Positions 1-7,427 are shown, counted from the first letter of the stretch. The stretch: 10,055 nt of DNA from an uncultured Bacillota bacterium (GCA_934427095.1 CAKRYM010000037.1:1-10055), one strand, 5' to 3'. Program-made: numbers and translations. Notes: generated by a model from the letters alone, not told the origin.

Positions 1-40
1 TCATTTTGATTTTTTTGGAGAAGAAAGGAGTTTTACTTAC

Positions 41-1222
41 ATGACGCAAAGAATCGTATTGGCCGGCGCTTGCCGCACTGCTATCGGGAAAATGGGTGGC
101 GGACTCAGCACTGTTCCTGCAAAGGAAATTGGGGCAGTTGTCATTAAAGAGGCCGTTAAACGCGCAGGAATTAAGCCGGAAAACGTGGATGAGGTGATTA
201 TGGGCTGCGTATTGCAGGCTGGCCAAGGCCAGAACCCTGCTCGCCAGGCTGCTTTAGCCGCTGGTATCCCCGTTGAATCTCCTGCCATGACCCTGAATAT
301 CGTATGCGGCTCTGGTCTGCAATGCGTCAATATGGCTGCTTCCCGCATTTTGGCTGGCGAGGCTGATGTGGTGGTCGCAGGTGGTTTTGAAAATATGTCC
401 TTAGCTCCTTATCTGTTGCAGCAGGGCCGTTATGGCTACCGCATGGGGAACAGCGAGCTGGTAGACGCTATGGTGCACGACGGCCTTTGGGAAATCTATA
501 ACGGTTATCATATGGGCGTTACCGCAGAAAATGTGGCTGAACAGTGGCACCTCACTCGGGAAGCCCTGGACGAATTCGCCGCTTGGTCTCAGCAGAAGGC
601 TGTTGCCGCACAGGAAGCCGGCCGTTTCGATGAAGAAATCGTGCCTGTGCCTGTAAAGGTGAAGAAAGAAATCGTTGAATTCAAAAAAGACGAAGGTCCT
701 CGTCCCGGTACCACCGCTGAAGGCCTGGCTGGCTTGAAGCCCGCTTTTAAGAAAGACGGCATGGTCACTGCTGGTAACTCCTCTGGCATCAATGACGGTG
801 GCGCGGCCATTATCTTGATGAGCGAAGAAAAAGCAAAAGAATTAGGCGTTAAGCCCATGGCTTACTGGAAAGCCGGCGCTCTGGGCGGCGTTGATCCCAA
901 GATCATGGGCGTTGGTCCTGTGCCTGCTACCAAGAATTTGATGAAGAAATTGAATTGCACCATCGATGATTTCGATCTGATCGAAGCCAACGAAGCATTT
1001 GCTGCGCAGTCCTTGGCTGTTGACGCTGAATTGCATTTTGACCATGACAAGCTGAACGTCAATGGCGGCGCCGTTGCTCTGGGGCATCCCATCGGCGCTT
1101 CTGGCTGCCGTATCCTGGTCACCCTCCTTTACGAGATGCAGCGTCGTGACGCCAAGATGGGTCTGGCTACCCTCTGCATCGGCGGCGGTATGGGCGTTGC
1201 CTGCGCAGTGGAACGTGACTAA
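41..1222 (+). CDS. thl: Acetyl-CoA acetyltransferase (thiolase)
   Basis: This 393-residue biosynthetic thiolase condenses two acetyl-CoA into acetoacetyl-CoA, the entry step of butyryl-CoA synthesis in the cytosol. The length is typical of the family. The three catalytic residues are visible: nucleophile Cys89 in NIVCGSGLQ, His349 in ALGHPIGASG and Cys379 in CIGGGMG, close to the numbering of the well-studied bacterial thiolases (Cys89, His348, Cys378). The GG(F)ENMS motif has Phe where Met is usual. The ATG is preceded by AAGGAG at 25-30 with 10 nt spacing. It is the first gene of the visible thl-crt-hbd-bcd-etfBA run, which argues for the butyrate role over a degradative thiolase. Only 40 nt upstream are available, so the operon promoter cannot be judged. 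Confidence 0.97.
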   Translation: MTQRIVLAGACRTAIGKMGGGLSTVPAKEIGAVVIKEAVKRAGIKPENVDEVIMGCVLQAGQGQNPARQAALAAGIPVESPAMTLNIVCGSGLQCVNMAASRILAGEADVVVAGGFENMSLAPYLLQQGRYGYRMGNSELVDAMVHDGLWEIYNGYHMGVTAENVAEQWHLTREALDEFAAWSQQKAVAAQEAGRFDEEIVPVPVKVKKEIVEFKKDEGPRPGTTAEGLAGLKPAFKKDGMVTAGNSSGINDGGAAIILMSEEKAKELGVKPMAYWKAGALGGVDPKIMGVGPVPATKNLMKKLNCTIDDFDLIEANEAFAAQSLAVDAELHFDHDKLNVNGGAVALGHPIGASGCRILVTLLYEMQRRDAKMGLATLCIGGGMGVACAVERD

Positions 1223-1234
1223 TTCCCTTGCTTC

Positions 1235-1270
1235 TTCCGGTTTGCGCTGTGGTTTCCCAGCGCACCGGGA
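1235..1270 (+). other. Inverted repeat in thl-crt intergenic RNA
   Basis: In the 74-nt gap between thl and crt, GCGCTG at 1244-1249 pairs with CAGCGC at 1258-1263 across an 8-nt loop. After a TT bulge (1242-1243) the stem continues as CCGGT (1237-1241) with ACCGG (1264-1268). There is no following U run, so this is not a normal intrinsic terminator. TTCCGG at 1235-1240 could alternatively pair with CCGGAA at 1279-1284, beside the crt ribosome binding site. A role in mRNA stability or translation of crt is inference. Confidence 0.5.
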
Positions 1271-1282
1271 AAACTGATCCGG

Positions 1283-1288
1283 AAAGGA
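1283..1288 (+). promoter_or_regulatory. Ribosome binding site of crt, decides its start
   Basis: AAAGGA lies 8 nt before the ATG at 1297. The reading frame is open further upstream to a TTG at 1228, but the extension has no ribosome binding site and no resemblance to crotonase, whose N-terminus aligns from the 1297 ATG. Confidence 0.85.
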
Positions 1289-1296
1289 AGATTCGC

Positions 1297-2073
1297 ATGA
1301 GCTTTGTTACTTACGCGCAGGAAGGTTTTGTGGGTATTGTCACCATTGACCGGCCCAAAGCCTTAAACGCGCTGAATGAAGAAGTCCTTCGGGATTTGCA
1401 GGCGGTATTTGCCGCTATTGATCTGGACGCTACCCGTTGCGTGATCCTGACTGGCGCTGGGGAAAAATCCTTTGTGGCTGGGGCGGACATCGGCGCCATG
1501 AGCCAGATGAGCAAAGCGGAAGGGGAAGCCTTTGGAAAATTCGGTAATGATATTTTCCGCATGATTGAAACTTTCCCACTGCCAGTAATTGCAGCAGTGA
1601 ATGGTTTTGCTTTGGGCGGCGGTAATGAATTGGCTATGAGCTGCGATATCCGCATTTGCTCCGAAAACGCGGTATTCGGCCAGCCGGAAGTTGGCCTGGG
1701 CATCACCCCTGGTTTCGGTGGCACCCAGCGTTTGGCTCGAATCATCAATCCTGGCAAAGCGAAGGAAATGATTTTCGGCGGCCGCAACATCAAAGCCGAT
1801 GAAGCCTACCGCATTGGTTTGGTCAACGCCGTTTATCCGCAGGAAGAGCTGTTGCCCGCAGCCAAAAAGATGGCTGCGGGGATTGCCAGCCAAGCGCCTA
1901 TTGCGGTACAGAACTGCAAAAAGGCCATCAACGAGGGCTTGCAGGTGGATATGGATTCTGCTTTGGTCATTGAAGAGAAATTGTTTGGCGCTTGTTTCGC
2001 TACAGAAGACCAGGTGGAAGGTATGGCTGCTTTCTTGGAAAAACGGAAAGTGGAAGGCTTTAAGAACAGATAA
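1297..2073 (+). CDS. crt: 3-hydroxybutyryl-CoA dehydratase (crotonase)
   Basis: This 258-residue enoyl-CoA hydratase/isomerase family protein dehydrates 3-hydroxybutyryl-CoA to crotonyl-CoA. Both catalytic glutamates expected for active hydratases are present: Glu111 in ALGGGNELAMSCD and Glu131 in FGQPEVGLGITPG. The oxyanion-hole segments AGADI (61-65) and GGG (107-109) are intact. The short-chain clostridial crotonase size and the position between thl and hbd support Crt over fatty-acid oxidation homologues. The start chosen is the ATG with a good upstream AAAGGA. The gene follows thl by 74 nt and precedes hbd by 45 nt. Confidence 0.96.
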   Translation: MSFVTYAQEGFVGIVTIDRPKALNALNEEVLRDLQAVFAAIDLDATRCVILTGAGEKSFVAGADIGAMSQMSKAEGEAFGKFGNDIFRMIETFPLPVIAAVNGFALGGGNELAMSCDIRICSENAVFGQPEVGLGITPGFGGTQRLARIINPGKAKEMIFGGRNIKADEAYRIGLVNAVYPQEELLPAAKKMAAGIASQAPIAVQNCKKAINEGLQVDMDSALVIEEKLFGACFATEDQVEGMAAFLEKRKVEGFKNR

Positions 2074-2118
2074 TCTCATATAAACGGATTTTATTTTGAT
2101 AAAAGAAGGAGAATACAA

Positions 2119-2958
2119 ATGAAAGTTTGCATCATTGGCGCCGGCACGATGGGTTCCGGCATCGCCCATGCCTTTGCTCAGGCTGGCAATCAGTATGAAG
2201 TGTACTGCACGGATATCAGCAAGGAAGTTGCGGACAAAGGCATTGCTAAAGTCGCCGCAGGCATGGCAAAACGCGTTGCCAAAGGCAAGATGGCCCAGGA
2301 AGATATGGACGCTATTCTCGGCCGTATCCACACTGGCGTGAAGGAAGACTTCATGGCAGACTGCGATTTGATCATCGAAGCCTGCACCGAAAATCCGGCT
2401 ATCAAACGGGAAATTTTTAAGGCCATGGATGAAGCGGCTAAAGATGGCGCTATCCTGGCTTCCAATACTTCCACTCTTTCCATTACCGAGCTGAATCAGG
2501 TTTGCAAACGCCCCATCATCGGCATGCATTTCTTCAACCCCGCTCCGGTCATGAAATTGGTAGAAGTTACCGCCGGCTTGCTGACTCCAGAAGAAATGGT
2601 GGAACAGGTGATCGCCATTTCCAAGGATTTGGGCAAGAACCCGGTGAAGGTAAACGAAGCCCCTGGCTTTATCGTCAACCGCATGCTGATCCCGCTGTGC
2701 AACGAAGCTGTGGGTATCCTGGCTGATGGGGTTGCTACTGCGGAAGATATTGATAATGCCATGAAAGACGGCGCCGGCCATCCTATGGGCCCGCTGCATT
2801 TGGCTGACTTGATCGGTCTGGATGTCTGCCTTTCCATTATGGAAATTCTCCACGATGAATTTGGAGATGACAAATATCGTCCCCATCCGCTGCTGAAGAA
2901 AATGGTACGCGGCGGTAAGCTGGGCTGCAAGACCGGCGAAGGTTTCTTCAAATATTAA
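2119..2958 (+). CDS. hbd: 3-hydroxybutyryl-CoA dehydrogenase
   Basis: This 279-residue protein reduces acetoacetyl-CoA to 3-hydroxybutyryl-CoA with NAD(P)H. The N-terminal Rossmann fold opens with IIGAGTMGSG (Gly7, Gly9, Gly12). Catalytic-site residues are Ser118 in SNTSTLSI, His137 in GMHFFNPAPVMKLVEV, and the Asn in APGFIVNRML. The C-terminal dimerisation domain contains the usual GHPMGPLHLADLIGLD segment. Length matches the family (about 280). AAGGAG at 2106-2111 sits 7 nt before the ATG. The stretch between Ser118 and His137 is two residues shorter than the clostridial consensus that I recall. The gene is third in the operon; a 72-nt gap with a strong hairpin separates it from bcd. Confidence 0.97.
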   Translation: MKVCIIGAGTMGSGIAHAFAQAGNQYEVYCTDISKEVADKGIAKVAAGMAKRVAKGKMAQEDMDAILGRIHTGVKEDFMADCDLIIEACTENPAIKREIFKAMDEAAKDGAILASNTSTLSITELNQVCKRPIIGMHFFNPAPVMKLVEVTAGLLTPEEMVEQVIAISKDLGKNPVKVNEAPGFIVNRMLIPLCNEAVGILADGVATAEDIDNAMKDGAGHPMGPLHLADLIGLDVCLSIMEILHDEFGDDKYRPHPLLKKMVRGGKLGCKTGEGFFKY

Positions 2959-2967
2959 TGCAAAATC

Positions 2968-2998
2968 GCCCGGGCTCCTTGAACAAAGGCTCCCGGGC
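2968..2998 (+). other. GC-rich hairpin between hbd and bcd
   Basis: GCCCGGG (2968-2974) pairs with CCCGGGC (2992-2998). Inside, CCTT (2977-2980) pairs with AAGG (2986-2989), with a CT/CT internal loop and a 5-nt or so loop. TGCA copies flank the structure at 2959-2962 and 3001-3004. What follows (AATGCATTTGTTTAG) is only mildly T-rich, so it is at best a leaky terminator. It could equally be a processing or 3'-stabilising element separating thl-crt-hbd from bcd-etfBA. The bcd ribosome binding site follows within 20 nt. Confidence 0.65.
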
Positions 2999-3030
2999 AA
3001 TGCATTTGTTTAGAAAGGTGGTTTTCCTCT

Positions 3031-4167
3031 GTGGATTTTCAATTGAGTAAAGAGCATGAAATGGCCCGGCAGCTGTTTCGTGAATTCGCACAAAATGAAG
3101 TAAAGCCTTTAGCGCAGGAAACGGACGAAACCGAGACTTTCCCCCGGCAGACCGTAGAAAAACTGCAAAAAAATGGTTTTATGGGCATTAACATTCCCAA
3201 GCAGTACGGTGGACAAGGTTGCGATACCTTGACCTATGTCCTTTGCGTGGAAGAAATTTCTAAAGTTTGCGCAACCACTGGCGTAATTATTTCCGCCCAT
3301 ACTTCCCTTTGCGCTTATCCCATTTGGAAAAAAGGGACGGAAGAGCAGAAGCAGAAGTTTTTGATCCCCTTGGCTAGCGGGAAGAAATTGGGCGCTTTTG
3401 CTTTGACAGAGCCGAATGCTGGTACCGATGCCGCGGGTCAACAGACCAAGGCTTATTTGGATGGGGATGAATGGGTGCTGAACGGCTCCAAAATCTTCAT
3501 CACTAACGGTAAGGAAGCAGATATTTATATCGTCTTTGCCATGACCGATAAATCCAAAGGCACCAAGGGCATTTCTGCGTTTATCGTAGAAAAGGGTACG
3601 CCCGGCTTTAGCTTTGGCACCAAAGAAAAGAAGATGGGCATTCGTGGCTCCGCTACCTATGAGCTGATTTTCCAGGATTGCCGTATTCCGAAAGAGAACT
3701 TGTTGGGCCAGGAGGGGAAAGGTTTCCCCTTTGCCATGCAAACCTTAGACGGTGGCCGTATTGGCGTTGCTGCCCAAGCCTTGGGGATTGCGGAAGGCGC
3801 CTTGGAAATCGCCATTGCTTATGTTAAGGAAAGAAAGCAGTTCGGCAAGGCCTTGGCCAAATTCCAGAACACTCAGTTTGTCTTGGCAGATTTGGCAACC
3901 CAGATTGAGGCTGCCCGTTATTTGGTTTACCGTGCAGCCATTGCAAAGGACAGCGGTGGCCGCTTCTCTGTGGAAGCTTCTATGGCTAAGCTGTTTGCTG
4001 CGGAAACCGCGTCGCACGTGACCAACAAATGTGTTCAGTTGCTGGGCGGTTATGGCTATTGCCGTGCTTATGATGTGGAACGCATGATGCGCGATGCCAA
4101 GATCACCGAGATCTACGAAGGTACTTCCGAAGTCCAGCGTATGGTCATTTCCGGCAGTTTACTGTAA
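3031..4167 (+). CDS. bcd: Butyryl-CoA dehydrogenase
   Basis: This 378-residue acyl-CoA dehydrogenase family flavoprotein reduces crotonyl-CoA to butyryl-CoA using electrons delivered by EtfAB. Visible family signatures are LTEPNAGTDA (125-134), KIFITNG (154-160), the FAD-contacting LGGYGY (338-343), and the C-terminal RDAKITEIYEGTSE. In the last of these, Glu363 of YEG is at the position of the catalytic base of short-chain acyl-CoA dehydrogenases. Translation starts at a GTG, with AGAAAGGTGG at 3012-3021 as ribosome binding site. No ATG nearby fits the family N-terminus MDFQLSKEHE. The stop TAA overlaps the AAGGAGG of etfB. Adjacency to etfBA indicates the Bcd-Etf complex rather than a stand-alone degradative dehydrogenase. 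Confidence 0.97.
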   Translation: MDFQLSKEHEMARQLFREFAQNEVKPLAQETDETETFPRQTVEKLQKNGFMGINIPKQYGGQGCDTLTYVLCVEEISKVCATTGVIISAHTSLCAYPIWKKGTEEQKQKFLIPLASGKKLGAFALTEPNAGTDAAGQQTKAYLDGDEWVLNGSKIFITNGKEADIYIVFAMTDKSKGTKGISAFIVEKGTPGFSFGTKEKKMGIRGSATYELIFQDCRIPKENLLGQEGKGFPFAMQTLDGGRIGVAAQALGIAEGALEIAIAYVKERKQFGKALAKFQNTQFVLADLATQIEAARYLVYRAAIAKDSGGRFSVEASMAKLFAAETASHVTNKCVQLLGGYGYCRAYDVERMMRDAKITEIYEGTSEVQRMVISGSLL

Positions 4168-4182
4168 GGAGGCACAACAACA

Positions 4183-4977
4183 GTGAAGATTATCGTATGC
4201 ATGAAGCAGGTCCCTAACACCAATGAGGTGCGGCTGGACCCGGTCACTGGGACGCTGATCCGCGACGGCGTGCCCTCTATCATTAACCCTGACGACAAAG
4301 CAGGCTTGGAAGCTGCTTTGCAATTGAAAGATAAATACGGCGCCGAAGTGCATGTGGTTTCCATGGGGCCCTTGCAGGCAGATTCCGCCTTGCGAGAAGC
4401 TTTGGCCATGGGTGCGGATTATGCTTACCTGGTAACGGACAAGGCCTTTGGCGGCGCAGATACCTGGGCTACCTCCAGTACCGTGGCCGGGGCAATTCGC
4501 AATTTGGCCCCCTTTGATTTGGTGATCGCCGGCCGCCAGGCCATTGACGGCGATACGGCGCAGGTTGGCCCTCAGATCGCTGAGCATTTGGGGCTGCCTA
4601 ATCTTTCCTATGCAGAAGAAATTGACGTGGACCCCGCGGCGGGCACAGTAACGGTAAAACGGCAATTTGACCACTGCGAACAAGTGGTGCAGGCCAAAAT
4701 GCCTTGCCTGGTTACCACATTGATGGAACTGAATCAGCCTCGTTACATGACTCCTGGCGGTATCTTTGCCGCTTACCGGGAAAAAAAGGTCACGGTTTGG
4801 AATCGGCCGGATATCCAGGTGGCGGACGGAGATATCGGCCTTAGCGGTTCACCCACTAAGGTGGTAAAGTCCTTCCCCAAAGCCCTGAAACCCGCTGGTG
4901 AAAAAGCTGCTTTTGATTCTGCGGAAGAAGCTGCAGATGCCATCGTAGCTCATCTGAAAGAAAAATTCGTGCTGTAA
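4183..4977 (+). CDS. etfB: Electron transfer flavoprotein, beta subunit
   Basis: This 264-residue EtfB is the partner of EtfA and Bcd. In the anaerobic pathway the Bcd/EtfAB complex oxidises NADH, sending one electron to crotonyl-CoA and the other to ferredoxin. The N-terminus MKIIVCMKQVPNT and the ETF-beta signature AGRQAIDGDTAQVGPQIAE (about 116-134) are clear, and the C-terminal half contains the usual SPTKVVKSF segment. The start is GTG, 15 nt after bcd, with TAAGGAGG spanning the bcd stop. The protein resembles EtfB of bifurcating systems, but bifurcation itself is inferred from gene context, not from a residue test here. Confidence 0.96.
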   Translation: MKIIVCMKQVPNTNEVRLDPVTGTLIRDGVPSIINPDDKAGLEAALQLKDKYGAEVHVVSMGPLQADSALREALAMGADYAYLVTDKAFGGADTWATSSTVAGAIRNLAPFDLVIAGRQAIDGDTAQVGPQIAEHLGLPNLSYAEEIDVDPAAGTVTVKRQFDHCEQVVQAKMPCLVTTLMELNQPRYMTPGGIFAAYREKKVTVWNRPDIQVADGDIGLSGSPTKVVKSFPKALKPAGEKAAFDSAEEAADAIVAHLKEKFVL

Positions 4978-4990
4978 GGAGGCAAAGAAC

Positions 4991-6004
4991 ATGGCATTTG
5001 AAGGTTATCAGGGTGTATTTGTCTTTGCGCAGCAGGATGACGGCGTGCTGAACAATGTCGCTCTGGAATTGCTGGGTAAAGCACGGGAATTGGCGGATGC
5101 CCGACATGAAGATGTTTCCGCTGTGTTGCTGGGGCAGAACGTGGCTGGCCTGGCAGATGAATTAGCTGCTTATGGTGCGGATCATGTGATCTTAGTAGAG
5201 GATGAAGCTCTGGCTACCTATAGCACGGAGCCGTATACCCATGCGGTCAGCACCATTCTCAATACCTATAAACCGGAAATTATGCTTTACGGCGCTACGG
5301 CTTTGGGCCGGGATTTGGCCCCCCGTATTTCTGCTAGAGTCCATACCGGTTTGACCGCGGACTGCACGAAGCTGGAAATCGAAGAAGAATCCGGCCTGCT
5401 GCTGATGACCCGTCCGGCCTTTGGCGGTAATATTATGGCCACCATTAAATGTCCGGAATTCCGTCCTCAGATGTCCACGGTTCGTCCTGGGGTGATGCAA
5501 AAACAGCTTTGCCGGGAAGGCGCTAAGGCGGATATTCTGCGGCCGGAGATCAATTTCCAGAAAAATGATCTTTGGTATGAAATCGTCAATTGCGTGAAAA
5601 AGGAAGCTGCGACAAAAGATATCCAGGCTGCGAAAATTTTGGTGGCCGGTGGCCGTGGTGTTGGCTGCGAGGAAAATTTCCATATGCTGGAAGAATTGGC
5701 CTCAGTCGTGGGCGGTGCAGTAGCTTGCTCCCGTGCGGTGGTTGACACTGGTTGGTTGCCCAAAGAAGCCCAAGTTGGTCAAACCGGTAAAACCGTACGC
5801 CCCCATGTGTATTTTGCCATTGGTATTTCCGGCGCAATTCAGCATTTGGCTGGTATGGAAGAATCCGATATTATTATCGCCATCAATAAGGACGAGTCTG
5901 CACCTATTTTTGATGTTGCGGATTATGGTATTGTTGGGGATTGCCAGAAGATTTTGCCGGTATTAATTGAAAAGGTAAAAGCTGCTTTGGCAGAGGCCAA
6001 ATAA
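4991..6004 (+). CDS. etfA: Electron transfer flavoprotein, alpha subunit
   Basis: This 337-residue EtfA carries the C-terminal FAD-binding domain of the electron-transfer flavoprotein. Signatures seen are VAGGRGVG (218-225), SRAVVDTGW (247-255), GQTGKTVRP (263-271), GISGAIQH (278-285) and INKDESAPIFDVADYGIVGD (298-317), the classic ETF-alpha block. The N-terminal domain (about 1-200) has the usual GATALGRDLAPR segment. The ATG lies 13 nt after the etfB stop, with TAAGGAGG overlapping that stop, so etfB and etfA are very probably translated in concert. It is the last intact gene of the operon; a hairpin follows 56 nt later. Confidence 0.97.
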   Translation: MAFEGYQGVFVFAQQDDGVLNNVALELLGKARELADARHEDVSAVLLGQNVAGLADELAAYGADHVILVEDEALATYSTEPYTHAVSTILNTYKPEIMLYGATALGRDLAPRISARVHTGLTADCTKLEIEEESGLLLMTRPAFGGNIMATIKCPEFRPQMSTVRPGVMQKQLCREGAKADILRPEINFQKNDLWYEIVNCVKKEAATKDIQAAKILVAGGRGVGCEENFHMLEELASVVGGAVACSRAVVDTGWLPKEAQVGQTGKTVRPHVYFAIGISGAIQHLAGMEESDIIIAINKDESAPIFDVADYGIVGDCQKILPVLIEKVKAALAEAK

Positions 6005-6060
6005 GTCTACCGATTCTAGGCCGGGAAAACAACTGATAAACAATGGAATCCAAAAAGACG

Positions 6061-6092
6061 GCGCTTAGCGTATTTTGCTGAGCGCTGCTTTT
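6061..6092 (+). terminator. Likely terminator of the butyrate operon
   Basis: GCGCTTAGC (6061-6069) pairs with GCTGAGCGC (6077-6085), 9 bp with one G-U pair, around a 7-nt loop, followed by TGCTTTT. The U run is short, so efficiency may be moderate. The element overlaps the surviving coding remnant of a BlaI-type repressor, and its left arm contains that remnant's TAG stop (6066-6068). Confidence 0.6.
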
Positions 6093-6170
6093 ACACAACG
6101 TAAGGATTTGTCCCCAGCTGAGGCGGCAGAGATCCGCCAGATGATTGACGCAGCAGTACGAAAGGAGTGA
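6069..6170 (+). pseudogene. C-terminal remnant of a BlaI/MecI-type repressor
   Basis: The frame ending at the TGA of 6168-6170 encodes RILLSAAFTQR followed by KDLSPAEAAEIRQMIDAA and VRKE. This resembles the C-terminal dimerisation tail of BlaI/MecI family repressors, which ends in a similar L(S)xEExxELRxLID helix. The frame has a TAG at 6066-6068. Upstream of it, reading through gives NGIQKDGA, which could be a further few homologous codons. No winged-helix DNA-binding domain is present: etfA ends at 6004, leaving room for about 20 codons more. The immediate downstream neighbour is an M56 protease, the usual partner of BlaI, which strongly supports the identification. The remnant cannot make a functional repressor. 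Family assignment from so short a tail is by pattern and context. Confidence 0.68.
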
Positions 6171-6174
6171 GGAG

Positions 6175-7427
6175 ATAGGCGCGTTATTCCTACGGATCTG
6201 CGAGATGAGTCTTGCCGCCAGTTGGCTGATTCTCGCTGTGCTGCTCCTGCGCCTGCTGTTGCGGCGGGCGCCCCGTTGGCTGCATGGTCTGCTGTGGGCT
6301 TTTGTGGCGGTGCGGTTATTGTGCCCCATTTTTCTACCTAGTCCCTTTAGCCTCTTGCCCAATGTGGATTTATCACCGGCAGTAGGGCAACCTTTCGGGG
6401 GAGAGGGTGTCCCTTCTCTTGCGACGACTAATGCTCCGGCTCCTTTTGTCGATGATATGAGGGCTCTCTCCTTATGGGATAGTTTGGGCGTTCTATGGTT
6501 GCTGGGGGTATTGGCGGGACTCCTTCTGGTTTAAGCGATTGGTGCTTGCGGCGGCAAGTGCGTGTTTCTCTCCCTTTGGAAAACGGCGTTTGGATCTGTG
6601 ATCATTTGCAAGCCCATTTTGTCCTGGGTTTGCTGCGGCCACGGATCTATCTGGATTCCCAAACAGAAACAACGCAGATGGCGTATATCATCGGCCATGA
6701 AAAGGCGCATTTACAGCGGGGAGATCATTGGTGGAAAGCGATTGGTTTTTTGCTGCTCATTGTCTATTGGTTCAACCCCTTGCTTTGGTTGGCTTTCTCT
6801 TTGTTTTGTCGGGATATTGAGCTGGCTTGCGATGAAAAAGTCATTGCCAATTTGGGAAAAGATGGGGTCATTGCTTATGCAGAGACCTTGCTGGACAGTA
6901 GTATGCACCGGCACAGGGAGTGGGTTTATCCTCTCGCCTTTGGAGAAATCGGTGTGAAAGAAAGGGTGAATTATGTGCTGCAGTATAAAAAACCAGCCTT
7001 GGGTATCCTCATCGCTGGAATCGTCGCTTGTTTGCTATTGGCGGTATGTTTCTTGACAGACCCCTTGACGCAGAAATTTTCTTACGCTACTTTGGCGCAG
7101 ACAGAAAGTACAGCCTGGACCCACGGGGAATATTTGGCAGTCAGGGATACCTACGGCGACGGGGATTACCGTCAAGAAGAGGTGCCTACCGCGGATGTAA
7201 CGGAATATCTTCAGACCGTAAATTGGCAATCTTGCCGTTTCCCTGCTTTCGGAGTGGAAAAGGAAGGTTGGGTTCGCTTTACCTTAAGCCCGGATTGCCA
7301 AGTGTTGGTGGAACAGGGAAAAGGGCAGGCTACGGTGATTTATGAGGGAGAGACGCAGCGTTATCGGCTGCAAGACGGGGATTTTGACCGTGCCTTGGCG
7401 GTGTTCAACCAAAGCGCCGGGCATTAA
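6175..7427 (+). pseudogene. BlaR1-like M56 membrane metalloprotease, frameshifted
   Basis: Two overlapping frames together encode one BlaR1/MecR1-type M56 peptidase without a penicillin-binding domain. The first part (to the TAA at 6532-6534) holds three membrane segments: SLAASWLILAVLLLRLL, LLWAFVAVRLLCPIFL and LGVLWLLGVLAGLLLV. The second, entered near 6530 and ending at 7427, continues with SDWCLRRQVRVSL, FVLGLLRPRIYL, the zinc site HEKAH (6696-6710), the third zinc ligand in ELACDE (Glu codon 6819-6821), two more membrane segments, and a short extracytoplasmic tail of about 120 residues. Restoring one T in the run at 6530-6532 joins the frames as LLLVLSDWCLRRQ, giving about 417 residues. 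The expected start at 6175 is ATA, after a good AAAGGAG; the first in-frame ATG is at 6205. In intact systems the protease inactivates its BlaI partner on a cell-envelope signal; here both genes look decayed. Confidence 0.85.

Noticed and set aside
1228..1296. TTG start extending crt by 23 residues
   Set aside because: No ribosome binding site precedes it and the added residues do not resemble crotonase; the ATG at 1297 has a proper AAAGGA.
2084..2105. TTTTAT/ATAAAA inverted repeat before hbd as a terminator
   Set aside because: A 6-bp pure A/T stem without a GC core; too weak, and it sits beside the hbd ribosome binding site.
1363..3000. A 545-codon open frame on the minus strand opposite crt and hbd
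   Set aside because: It lies wholly antisense to two clear enzyme genes, shows no recognisable domain, and is of low-complexity, His/Phe-rich composition typical of antisense shadow frames in codon-biased genes.
6525..6540. Programmed -1 frameshift in the M56 gene
   Set aside because: No X XXY YYZ slippery heptamer in the right phase, and no obvious downstream stimulatory structure; neighbouring lesions favour gene decay.
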